Positions 8,071 through 18,249 of a DNA stretch of 63,512 nt are shown one piece after another. Every line of letters begins with the position of its first letter. The stretch's first letter is position 1. The DNA is taken from contig CAKZOX010000201.1 in the NCBI GenBank assembly GCA_937138295.1, positions 1-63,512 on the forward strand, written 5' to 3'. This DNA is from an uncultured Campylobacteraceae bacterium. GTDB taxonomy: Bacteria; Campylobacterota; Campylobacteria; Campylobacterales; Arcobacteraceae. The position numbers were made by a program, and so were the translations under genes. The notes beneath the pieces were generated by a model, which ran no database searches, was not told the DNA's origin, and saw only the letters and a list, made by a program, of their open reading frames with translations.

Positions 8071-10895
8071 TAGTTTTTATCCTCTATTTTTGATTGATCT
8101 TCACTTTGTAAGTGAGAATCTTTACTAAGCTTTCCTAACTGAACTAAAATTAATACAGTAGAACCAACAACAACTAAGAATACTCCTAAGTCAAATGCAA
8201 CAGCACTTGCAACTTCAAATTCACCAACAAGTGGCCAATGTACATGGGTAAATGTAGTTGTTAAGAATGGATAACCTATTACCATTGAAACTAAACCTGT
8301 AACAGTTGCAATTAATAAACCATATGAAATAAGTGTTTCTTTTTCAAATTTAAGTTTAGATTTTGTCCAATCAATCCCATTTGCTAAATATTGTACAATT
8401 AATGCTACAGCTGCAATTAATCCTGCAATAAATCCTCCACCAGGTAAGTTATGACCTCTTAAGAAAATATATACAGATACCATTAACATTAATGGTAAAA
8501 TTAATCTTGTTACTGTTTGCATCATTGGTGGATGCATATCATTTGACCATGCAAATCCTCTTTCATCATATTTTGGAGCAAATAATTTTAAGCCTTGAAG
8601 CATTGCAAAAATTCCTAAACCTGCAATTGCAAGAACAGTAATTTCACCTAGTGTATCAAATCCTCTAAAGTCAACAAGAATAACGTTTACAACGTTAGTT
8701 CCACCACCACCTGAAACAGAATTTTCAAGGAAGTATTTCCCTATAGTTGTATATTCTCTACTTAAAACGGCTAAAGTTAAAATAAATACACCAATAGCTG
8801 ATAATCCAGCTATAAATAAGTCTCTATTTATTCTTAATTTTGTAGATTCTTTTGGTGTTTCTTGAGGTAAATAGTATAAAGCTAATAATATTAATATAAT
8901 AGTTACAACTTCAACACTTAACTGAGTTAATGCTAAATCAGGTGCTGAGAATTTTACAAATATTAATGAAACAATTAGACCAACAATTCCTATTGTAATT
9001 AATGCAAGAATTCTTTTATAGTGATAGAATGCTGTAACAAATGTTGCTATAATTAAAATACCTGCAGCTATTAAACTAATCCAATCTATTTCTAAGTATT
9101 CTCTATTTCCAAATAAACTAGCATCTGAGTAACTAAACCCTGCAATTCCAATAACAATAGATGCACTTAAGAACCAAGCAATCATATTTTGTAATGAACT
9201 CTTATCAAACATAGCAGTAATTTTATCAGCAATTGTAAATACAAGTTTTACTAAAGCATTAAATGGAATTCTAGCATCGATTTTTTCAATATTCTTTTCA
9301 TACCATGGGAATGTTTTACTTCTTTGTGTATACAGTAAAATACCACCAATAAATGCAATGATACTCATAGTTAAAGGAATATTAAATCCATGCCAAATAG
9401 CAAGTGAGTATTCAGGTAGTTCTGTTTGAAGAGAACCCATAACAGCAACTGCTAACATAGGAGCAACTGTAAACATTGGAATAGTACCAACAGCAAAACA
9501 GATAATCACTAATAAATCAACTGGAATTTTCATAAACCTTGGTGGTTCATGTGGAGTCTTAGGTAAATCAGTTGGCTTACCATTAAAGAATACGTTATGA
9601 ATAAATCTTAATGAATATGCAACTGAGAAAATACCTGCAATTGTCGCTAAAATTGGAATGATAATACTAAATGAACTAGGGTCATTTAATGCTCTATCAA
9701 AGAACATCTCTTTTGATAAGAAACCATTTAGAAGTGGAACACCTGCCATAGCAGAAGCTGCAACCATCGCTAAAGTAGCTGTATGAGGCATAAAGGCCCA
9801 AAGACCTCTTAATCTTCTCATATCCCTTGTACCTGTTTCATGGTCTACTATACCTGCAACCATAAATAATGATGCTTTAAATGTAGCGTGATTTATAATA
9901 TGGAATATAGCAGCTGTTGTAGCTAATGGAGTTGAAAAACCAAATAAAAGTGTTATTAATCCTAAGTGACTAATTGTAGAATAAGCTAATAATCCTTTTA
10001 AATCATGTTTAAACATAGCTGTAAATGCACCTATTAAAAGTGTTGCCATACCAGCTGTTGTAACTAAAACAATCCATTCAGTTGTACCACTTAAAGGTGG
10101 ATATAATCTTGCTAATAAGAAAATACCTGCTTTAACCATTGTTGCTGAGTGTAGATATGCTGATACAGGTGTTGGTGCTGCCATTGCGTGAGGAAGCCAG
10201 AAATGAAATGGAAACTGTGCTGATTTTGTGAATACACCTAATAATATAAGTATAATTATTGGAGTGTATAAGTCATGACTTTTAATTAAATCTCCACTTG
10301 CCAAAATATCAGTTAAATTGTAACTTCCTACAATATATCCTAATAAAAGTACACCAGCTAACATTGCTAATCCACCAGCACCTGTGATAGTAAGTGCCAT
10401 TTTAGCACCATCTCTACCTTCTGCTTTGTGTTGCCAATAACTAATTAATAAGAACGAACTTAATGATGTTAACTCCCAAAATACTACTAATTGAATAATG
10501 TTTTCTGATAAAACTATACCTAACATAGAACCCATAAATAAAAGTAAATATGAGTAAAATCTTCCCATACAATCTTTTTCATTTATGTAGTACCTTGCAT
10601 AAATTATTACAAGTAGTCCAATTCCAAGAATTAAACATGTAAATAAAAGAGCTAGACCATCTAGTCTAAATGCAAATTGTAATCCTATTGATTCAATCCA
10701 AGTCCATGATTGAATAGTTGTGATACCTTCAAACGGAAGTTTAATGTAGTTTAAAAGCACCAAAAATGCTAAAATTGTTACAACACCAGAACCCCACGCC
10801 GCAGCTATACGATTATAAGTCGCTAAATAAGCGACTATTGGAGCTCCAATAAATGGTAACAAAGCAATTATTGGTAAACCAATTGTTTCCAACAT
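8070..10895 (-). CDS. mrpA: Mrp/Mnh antiporter fused subunit A-B
   Basis: At 941 residues this is larger than MrpA alone (about 770-800) because the C-terminus carries an MrpB domain. The N-terminal ~500 residues are NuoL-like (WELTSLSSFLLISYW with the membrane Glu; the HFWLPHAMAAPTPVSAYLHSATMVKAG helix). The middle region contains the MrpA-specific part (FVKFSAPDLALTQLSVE). From about residue 790 the MrpB-like domain follows (TRLILPLMLMVSVYIFLRGHNLPGGGFIAGL). A/B fusion is characteristic of group 2 (PhaAB-type) operons. It is the first gene of the operon; the complex exports Na+ or other monovalent cations in exchange for protons. Confidence 0.93.
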   Translation of the reverse strand: MLETIGLPIIALLPFIGAPIVAYLATYNRIAAAWGSGVVTILAFLVLLNYIKLPFEGITTIQSWTWIESIGLQFAFRLDGLALLFTCLILGIGLLVIIYARYYINEKDCMGRFYSYLLLFMGSMLGIVLSENIIQLVVFWELTSLSSFLLISYWQHKAEGRDGAKMALTITGAGGLAMLAGVLLLGYIVGSYNLTDILASGDLIKSHDLYTPIIILILLGVFTKSAQFPFHFWLPHAMAAPTPVSAYLHSATMVKAGIFLLARLYPPLSGTTEWIVLVTTAGMATLLIGAFTAMFKHDLKGLLAYSTISHLGLITLLFGFSTPLATTAAIFHIINHATFKASLFMVAGIVDHETGTRDMRRLRGLWAFMPHTATLAMVAASAMAGVPLLNGFLSKEMFFDRALNDPSSFSIIIPILATIAGIFSVAYSLRFIHNVFFNGKPTDLPKTPHEPPRFMKIPVDLLVIICFAVGTIPMFTVAPMLAVAVMGSLQTELPEYSLAIWHGFNIPLTMSIIAFIGGILLYTQRSKTFPWYEKNIEKIDARIPFNALVKLVFTIADKITAMFDKSSLQNMIAWFLSASIVIGIAGFSYSDASLFGNREYLEIDWISLIAAGILIIATFVTAFYHYKRILALITIGIVGLIVSLIFVKFSAPDLALTQLSVEVVTIILILLALYYLPQETPKESTKLRINRDLFIAGLSAIGVFILTLAVLSREYTTIGKYFLENSVSGGGGTNVVNVILVDFRGFDTLGEITVLAIAGLGIFAMLQGLKLFAPKYDERGFAWSNDMHPPMMQTVTRLILPLMLMVSVYIFLRGHNLPGGGFIAGLIAAVALIVQYLANGIDWTKSKLKFEKETLISYGLLIATVTGLVSMVIGYPFLTTTFTHVHWPLVGEFEVASAVAFDLGVFLVVVGSTVLILVQLGKLSKDSHLQSEDQSKIEDKN

Positions 10896-10994
10896 ATTTA
10901 TACCTACCTAATTTTTATGATTTTTAATAACTATTATGTTAATGATTAAGTTATATTACCATGATTTTACTCACAGATTATATAATGATTATAT

Positions 10995-11366
10995 TTAATT
11001 ACCGTTAATGCAATTTGAACATATACCTTTTATTATAATAGTTTCTACCTTGTGATTTTTTATCTTTACTTTTATATCTTCATGTAAACACTCAATATTT
11101 GAGCATTTTGTACATATAAAATGTGAATGATTTGACTCTTGAATTTCATAGTATCTTTTTTTGTCATTTGACTCAAAAGTTGAAATTAAGCCGTTTTCTT
11201 CGAACTTAATAATATTTCTATAAAAAGTAGCCTTATCCATAGAAATGTCGTCTTTTACATCTTCATATGATAAAGGTTTGGTACTTTCTATTAGAATTTT
11301 AAGTATCTCTTTCCTAGCATTTGTAAGCTTTAAATTCTTATCTGATATTAATTTTTCTAAATCCAT
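10995..11366 (-). CDS. Fur-family metalloregulator (Zur/PerR-like)
   Basis: A 123-residue repressor, short for the family (usually 130-150). The N-terminal winged helix contains the recognition helix SMDKATFYRNIIKFEENGLIS. The C-terminal dimerization half has the regulatory His region NHSHFICTKC and two CxxC pairs (CTKC near residue 92 and CSNC near residue 117) of the structural zinc site. It is divergent from znuA with palindromic repeats between them, suggesting a zinc-responsive regulator (Zur), but Fur, PerR and Zur cannot be told apart by motif alone. The start ATG directly follows an extended -10 (11372-11377), so the mRNA may be leaderless. Confidence 0.82.
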   Translation of the reverse strand: MDLEKLISDKNLKLTNARKEILKILIESTKPLSYEDVKDDISMDKATFYRNIIKFEENGLISTFESNDKKRYYEIQESNHSHFICTKCSNIECLHEDIKVKIKNHKVETIIIKGICSNCINGN

Positions 11367-11371
11367 GGTGT

Positions 11372-11380
11372 ATTATAGCA
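11372..11380 (-). promoter_or_regulatory. Extended -10 promoter for the Fur-family gene
   Basis: On the minus strand the sequence reads TGCTATAAT (TATAAT at 11372-11377). The expected transcription start, about 7 bases downstream, falls on the ATG at 11366-11364, and no ribosome site fits in between. This predicts a leaderless message. Confidence 0.6.
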
Positions 11381-11402
11381 ATTAAAATTTAATATAAAAT
11401 TT

Positions 11403-11415
11403 ACAACTAAGTTGC
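11403..11415. promoter_or_regulatory. Candidate metalloregulator operator 1
   Basis: The core CAACTAAGTTG (11404-11414) is a perfect 5-bp inverted repeat around a single base. It lies in the divergent promoter region between the Fur-family gene and znuA. A related element with the same CAACTAA half occurs 40 bases away. Assignment as the binding site of the adjacent regulator is inference. Confidence 0.5.
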
Positions 11416-11442
11416 AATAAAGATAAAATTAATTAAAATAAC

Positions 11443-11455
11443 GCAACTAAATCGC
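11443..11455. promoter_or_regulatory. Candidate metalloregulator operator 2
   Basis: GCAACTAAATCGC is an imperfect copy of operator 1 (shared CAACTAA, GC ends), just upstream of the znuA ribosome site (AAGGA near 11458-11462). Binding here would block znuA transcription. Confidence 0.4.
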
Positions 11456-11470
11456 AAAAAGGATTAAAAA

Positions 11471-12370
11471 TTGAAAAAAATATTATTATTTAGTGCATTT
11501 GCTTTATCTTTATTTTCTATGGAAGTAACAGTAAGTATAGTACCTCAAAAATATTTTGTTGAAAAAATTGCTAAAGACAAAGTAGATGTAAATCTTATGG
11601 TGAAGCCAGGTTTTTCACCTGCAACTTATGAACCAAAAGTTTCTCAAATGAAAAAATTAACTAAATCAGATATTTATTTTTCTATTGGTGTACCTTTTGA
11701 AAAAGTATGGTTAAAAAAGTTTGAAAATGCTAACAAAAATATGGAAATAATTGATACTACAAAAGGCATTAAAAAATTAGCAATGGCTAAACATACTCAT
11801 GGGGAAAAAGAACACGGTCATGAAGAACATGGACATGAAAATCATGGATACGATGACAATAAAAAAGATAAACATGAGCATACAGGGTTAGACCCTCACG
11901 TATGGTTAGATCCTGTATTAGTAAAAACACAAGCTAAAAATATTTTAGATGCACTTATTAAACATGATTCAAAAAATAGTGAATTTTATACAAATAACTA
12001 CAACACATTTGTTACGGAACTTGATGAATTAAATCATGAGATTCACGAAATTTTAGAGCCTTATGAACATAAAGAATTTATGGTATTTCACCCATCTTGG
12101 GGATATTTTGCAAAAAGATATCACTTAGAACAACTTTCTATAGAAGTTGAAGGAAAAGAACCAAAACCAAATGAATTAGTTGAAATTATTAAAGATGCTA
12201 AAAAACATAATATCAAGATTGTTTTTGTTGCTCCTCAGTTTTCTAAAAACAGTGCAAAAACTATTTCTAAAAGTTTAAATGGTACAGTTGCAGTAATAAA
12301 TCCTTTATCAGAAAATTGGGATAAAGAATTATTAAAAACAGCGAAAGAGATAGCAAACAGTTATAAATGA
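11471..12370 (+). CDS. znuA: Zinc/manganese-type ABC solute-binding protein (ZnuA family)
   Basis: A 299-residue periplasmic protein with a signal peptide (MKKILLFSAFALSLFS). It starts at TTG, chosen for the AAGGA ribosome site about 9 bases upstream. It has the cluster A-I fold signatures: YEPKVSQMKKL with an early metal ligand region, a His-rich mobile loop at about residues 112-140 typical of zinc (not manganese) binders, LDPHVWLDP with a ligand His, FMVFHPSWGYFAKRY with a second His, and a C-terminal Asp-bearing region. It overlaps the next gene by 4 bases (ATGA). Notably, no ZnuB permease or ZnuC ATPase gene is nearby; the partner appears to be a NicO-type permease. Confidence 0.88.
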   Translation: MKKILLFSAFALSLFSMEVTVSIVPQKYFVEKIAKDKVDVNLMVKPGFSPATYEPKVSQMKKLTKSDIYFSIGVPFEKVWLKKFENANKNMEIIDTTKGIKKLAMAKHTHGEKEHGHEEHGHENHGYDDNKKDKHEHTGLDPHVWLDPVLVKTQAKNILDALIKHDSKNSEFYTNNYNTFVTELDELNHEIHEILEPYEHKEFMVFHPSWGYFAKRYHLEQLSIEVEGKEPKPNELVEIIKDAKKHNIKIVFVAPQFSKNSAKTISKSLNGTVAVINPLSENWDKELLKTAKEIANSYK

Positions 12371-13734
12371 TAAGATTAGTATTTTTATTTCTAGTATTTT
12401 TTAATTTTTTAAATGCTTGCACATTATGTTCAACTTTTTCACCAAGAACTGATGTAAAACTAGAAATAGATGCTGATGAAAAATATATAAAAAGTGTAAA
12501 AGTCAATTGGACTTTTGCACAAGCATTTGCAGATGAACTTCTAAAGCTTTATGATATGAATTTAGATGATGATTTAAATTCAAAAGAGATTGAATTTATT
12601 GAAAATGCTTTAATTTCATATATAGAACCTAAAAATTTTTTAACTTTTTTATCTTATGGACCAAAAATCTATAAAACTTCTAACAGATTTCAAGTAGTAT
12701 CTTATAAAACTTCATATAAACAAAGGTTTTTATCTTTTTCTTATACAATGAAATTAAATTATAAAGTAGCCAAAGATAGAATTTTGCACATAAAAATTCA
12801 TGACCCTGAAGGTTATTTTTTAATACATTTTGAAAATGATAAACATACATTTGACATACCGTACAAATATGACATGACTTCTGATGTGAATTCTGTGACT
12901 TACAAAATAGTTGATGATAGTATAGTTACTAGAATAGAAAAGTCTGAAGAAATTCAAGAGAATGAAGAAAATTTAATAGAAAATTTAACTAGTGAAGAAA
13001 CAAAAAAAGAGTTAACATTTTTAGAAAAATATACAAAAGATATTAAAAAATATTTGATAAAAATTGAAGAAGAAAACAGTACAACAGCCTTAATATTTTT
13101 ATTGTTTGCTTCTTTTGTATATGGCGTAATACATGCATTAGGTCCAGGTCATGGTAAAGCTTTAGCATTTTCATATTTTACAGCACAAAAAAGTAGCTTT
13201 TTACAAGCTTTTAGTATTTCTATGGCTACAGCCTTTATACATATTTTAGGTGCATTTATTTTAGTTGTTGTCTCTGTATTTATTCTTCAAAGTGTTTTAA
13301 ATAATTTTATTGAAGATTCTATATCTTACTTAACTATTTTATGTGCTGTTTTAATTATGCTTTTATCAATATATATTTTGTATAAAAAATTAAAAGATAA
13401 GTCATGTGCGTGTTCAAGTTGTTGTAGTTCAAATCAAATCAGAAAAAAACAAGATTTATATTTTGTATTAACAGCTGGTTTAATTCCATGTCCAGGAACT
13501 GTTTTGTTGTTTGTTTATGCATTTATACTTGAAACTTATTTTTCAGTTATTTTAGCAAGTATTGCAATTAGTTTAGGAATGGGATTAGTGATATTCGCTT
13601 CTTCATTTTTAGGTTTATCTATAAATAAATTATCAAATAGATCACATTCAATTACAAATTTTTTAGAAATTGCAGCTCCTGTATTTATGTTTATTTTAGG
13701 TCTTTTACTACTTTTAGGTAGTACAATTATCTAA
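12367..13734 (+). CDS. DUF1007 - NicO family metal permease fusion
   Basis: A 455-residue two-part protein. Residues about 1-200 begin with a signal or anchor ending in NAC, a possible lipobox, and resemble DUF1007 periplasmic domains (VNWTFAQAFADELLKLYD, then FTFxSYG-type segments). An acidic linker (about 205-235) leads to a six-helix NicO-type (NiCoT/RcnA-related) permease with the signature HALGPGHGKALAFSYF and the distal GLIPCPGTVLLF. The cytosolic loop that is His-rich in RcnA is Cys-rich here (CACSSCC). Translationally coupled to znuA, so it probably moves the metal captured by ZnuA (inference). Direction of transport (import or efflux) is not given by sequence. Confidence 0.8.
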   Translation: MIRLVFLFLVFFNFLNACTLCSTFSPRTDVKLEIDADEKYIKSVKVNWTFAQAFADELLKLYDMNLDDDLNSKEIEFIENALISYIEPKNFLTFLSYGPKIYKTSNRFQVVSYKTSYKQRFLSFSYTMKLNYKVAKDRILHIKIHDPEGYFLIHFENDKHTFDIPYKYDMTSDVNSVTYKIVDDSIVTRIEKSEEIQENEENLIENLTSEETKKELTFLEKYTKDIKKYLIKIEEENSTTALIFLLFASFVYGVIHALGPGHGKALAFSYFTAQKSSFLQAFSISMATAFIHILGAFILVVVSVFILQSVLNNFIEDSISYLTILCAVLIMLLSIYILYKKLKDKSCACSSCCSSNQIRKKQDLYFVLTAGLIPCPGTVLLFVYAFILETYFSVILASIAISLGMGLVIFASSFLGLSINKLSNRSHSITNFLEIAAPVFMFILGLLLLLGSTII

Positions 13735-13756
13735 TCTAAACATAAGGCTTATATTT

Positions 13757-14389
13757 TTGTCAAAACTTATACAAAGAAATACTTGTTATTCTTGTTATAG
13801 ACCTCGAACTTCTTGTATGTGTGAATATATCCATACAGTTAAAACAAATACAAAATTTGTAATTTTAATGCACCCAAAAGAGTTTCGAAAAACAAAAAAT
13901 GGAACAGGGCATTTTACAAATCTATCTTTGAAAAACTCAGAAATATTTATTGGAATAGATTTTTCTAATGATGAGAAAATAAATAAAATGATAAATGATG
14001 AAAATAACAGCTGTTATTTACTTTATCCATCTGATGATAGTATAAAATTAAATACTCAAACTATAAGTACAACAAAACAAAATATAGTATTTATTCTTGA
14101 TTCAACATGGCCTTGTTCAAGAAAAATGTTAAGGCTTAGCAAAAATCTTCAAAAATTAACAAAAATTAGTTTTGTTCATAGTAAATCTTCAGCTTTTAAG
14201 ATAAAAACTCAACCAAATGATTATTGTTTATCAACTATTGAATCAACTTTATGTGTTTTAGAATTATTAAATAAACATGGAATTGAAAATATTAAAAGTA
14301 GTGATTTTGATACATTTTTAATGCCATTTGAAAAGATGGTAGAGTATCAAGTTGAATGTTCTAAAGAAAAGCAAATTAGATTTAGATAA
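13757..14389 (+). CDS. DTW-domain protein, probable tRNA aminocarboxypropyltransferase (TapT/YfiP type)
   Basis: A 210-residue cytosolic protein. The N-terminal zinc-type Cys cluster CYSCYRPRTSCMC (residues 9-21) is followed by the MHPKEFRKTKNGTG segment, then the family-naming D-x-T-W (DSTWPCSRKMLR), then QPNDYCLSTIES. Characterized DTW proteins transfer the 3-amino-3-carboxypropyl group of SAM to uridine in tRNA (acp3U). The start is TTG with an ATAAGG site upstream. It ends in a bidirectional terminator shared with katG. Confidence 0.85.
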   Translation: MSKLIQRNTCYSCYRPRTSCMCEYIHTVKTNTKFVILMHPKEFRKTKNGTGHFTNLSLKNSEIFIGIDFSNDEKINKMINDENNSCYLLYPSDDSIKLNTQTISTTKQNIVFILDSTWPCSRKMLRLSKNLQKLTKISFVHSKSSAFKIKTQPNDYCLSTIESTLCVLELLNKHGIENIKSSDFDTFLMPFEKMVEYQVECSKEKQIRFR

Positions 14390-14407
14390 AAAGGGATTAC
14401 TCCCTTT

Positions 14408-14409
<2 letters not shown>
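14388..14409. terminator. Bidirectional terminator between the DTW gene and katG
   Basis: Perfect 9-bp stem AAAAAGGGA (14388-14396) with TCCCTTTTT (14401-14409), four-base loop. The A and T tails give a U-run in either direction. Both flanking stop codons (14387-14389 plus; 14408-14410 minus) overlap its arms. Confidence 0.85.
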
Positions 14410-16639
<2,230 letters not shown>

Positions 16640-16729
16640 TCATACTCCTATAAAACTTAAATAAATATTAATTATTAGGGGATAAATTTTTTCTTTTATA
16701 AATAAAAAAATTTAATAGTATAGTTGAAT

Positions 16730-18247
16730 TTAAAAAAGTTTTTCAACTCTTTTAAATTCATTTATTATCTCTGTGGTATTTTCAGTTCCAACTGAAATTC
16801 GAAGTAAATCTTTTGGTAAACCAATATTATTTAAAAACTCTATTCCTTCTTCATTTTGAAGAAAATCATAATGAGCTAGATATGTATAAGGCATTAATAA
16901 AGTAAATTCAGTCCCTAAACTAGGACCTTTACAAAAATTAAATTCATCATAGATTTTTTCAAAATCTTTTGTGAAAGTTACAGATATTACACCTACATAT
17001 GAGTCTTTGTTATTTGCTATTTTTAAAAAATTTTCTCTATTTTCTTCATTTTGACAAGAGTATATTTTTTTGATAATTGGACTTGTTTCTAAATATTCAA
17101 TAAGTTTTTTTGTATTAAAACTAATTGTTTTCATTCTCTTTTCATAATCTTTTATTTCAAAAGCTAATCTTTTTATATCTTGAATATATGGTGTATCAGG
17201 ATGTTTAAAAAACTCCTCTTTAATATGAGATATTTTAGAGTTTTCATTTAAAATAACAGCTCCCATTAAAACATCAGCATTTCCACAAGCAAACTTTGTA
17301 AGTGATTCAACAAAAATATCACCATAAGGTTTTAAATCACATACATAAGGTGTTGCAAATGTACTATCAATTATTAATGGAATGTTGTATTTATTACAAA
17401 GTTTTTTTAATCTAGGTAAATCTGTACAAGCTAATAATGGATTTGTAGGTATTTCTGTAATTATACTTGATACTTGAAAACCATTTTTTTCTAAATATTT
17501 TTCAAGTAAATCTAAATCATTTACATCTAAAAACTTTTCTATACTTTCATAATAATGGTCTACTATATTCATAGTATCTAAATACAACCACCCTAATTGA
17601 AGTATTATTGTCCTACCATTTTTAGCACCAATAGTTTTAGCACCTTTTATTGCACTATAAACAGCATTCATACCAGAAGGGGCTAGTTTTATATTCTCTT
17701 TTGGTTGTTTATAAGCGTTGGCGATAGAATTCTCTAAAAACTCTTTGGCATCTTCTTTTTCATATAATTCTTCTTTTTGTATGTTTTTTAGTAATCCGAT
17801 TTTATATAAATAATTTTGAGCTAATCTTGAAGATAGGTTATATCCAACATGTTGAATAAATTGAAGTACTTTTTTTAATTGTCTAGTATTTTTTCTAACT
17901 AAAATAACTCCAAATGGTTCATCAATATTTTCATCAAAATATGGAATTTTATTATAAATATAGTATTTGTGGGCTACAACATCAACAGCTTTTTTTGATG
18001 ATAATAAAACAACTTCAAAATAATTTGGAACTTGATATTTTTCTTTAATATGAATTGCAAGAGTTTTTAAATAAGGATGCATAACAAATCTTGGATATGC
18101 ACTTTTTATTTTTTCTAAAATTTCAGGAGTTTGTTCTTCATAATCTATTACATCTTGCAGTTTTGGCATTGAAACTGAAACTGCATGGATGTTATTAGGT
18201 GGAAGGGTTTGTCCACACTCATGATTATGAAATTCTGATGTGCTCAT
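16730..18247 (-). CDS. PLP-dependent transsulfuration enzyme with long N-terminal extension (cystathionine gamma-synthase-like)
   Basis: At 505 residues this is about 120 longer than ordinary Cys/Met-metabolism PLP enzymes. The catalytic part starts near residue 185 (phosphate-binding APSGMNAVYSAI), with the cofactor Asp in LIIDSTFATPY and the Schiff-base Lys in ESLTKFACGNADV (K318). The extension (HAVSVSMPKLQDVIDYEEQ, YPRFVMHPYL) resembles the N-terminal region I associate with fungal O-succinylhomoserine-type cystathionine gamma-synthases; that resemblance is from memory. It is 2 bases downstream of a second, standard-length paralogue, so the pair is one operon, probably serving cystathionine/homocysteine formation. 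Confidence 0.78.
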   Translation of the reverse strand: MSTSEFHNHECGQTLPPNNIHAVSVSMPKLQDVIDYEEQTPEILEKIKSAYPRFVMHPYLKTLAIHIKEKYQVPNYFEVVLLSSKKAVDVVAHKYYIYNKIPYFDENIDEPFGVILVRKNTRQLKKVLQFIQHVGYNLSSRLAQNYLYKIGLLKNIQKEELYEKEDAKEFLENSIANAYKQPKENIKLAPSGMNAVYSAIKGAKTIGAKNGRTIILQLGWLYLDTMNIVDHYYESIEKFLDVNDLDLLEKYLEKNGFQVSSIITEIPTNPLLACTDLPRLKKLCNKYNIPLIIDSTFATPYVCDLKPYGDIFVESLTKFACGNADVLMGAVILNENSKISHIKEEFFKHPDTPYIQDIKRLAFEIKDYEKRMKTISFNTKKLIEYLETSPIIKKIYSCQNEENRENFLKIANNKDSYVGVISVTFTKDFEKIYDEFNFCKGPSLGTEFTLLMPYTYLAHYDFLQNEEGIEFLNNIGLPKDLLRISVGTENTTEIINEFKRVEKLF

Positions 18248-18249
18248 TG

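Noticed and set aside
16684-16713. Terminator after the extended transsulfuration gene
   Set aside because: Arms are A/T only with several mismatches; such pairing is expected by chance at this base composition.
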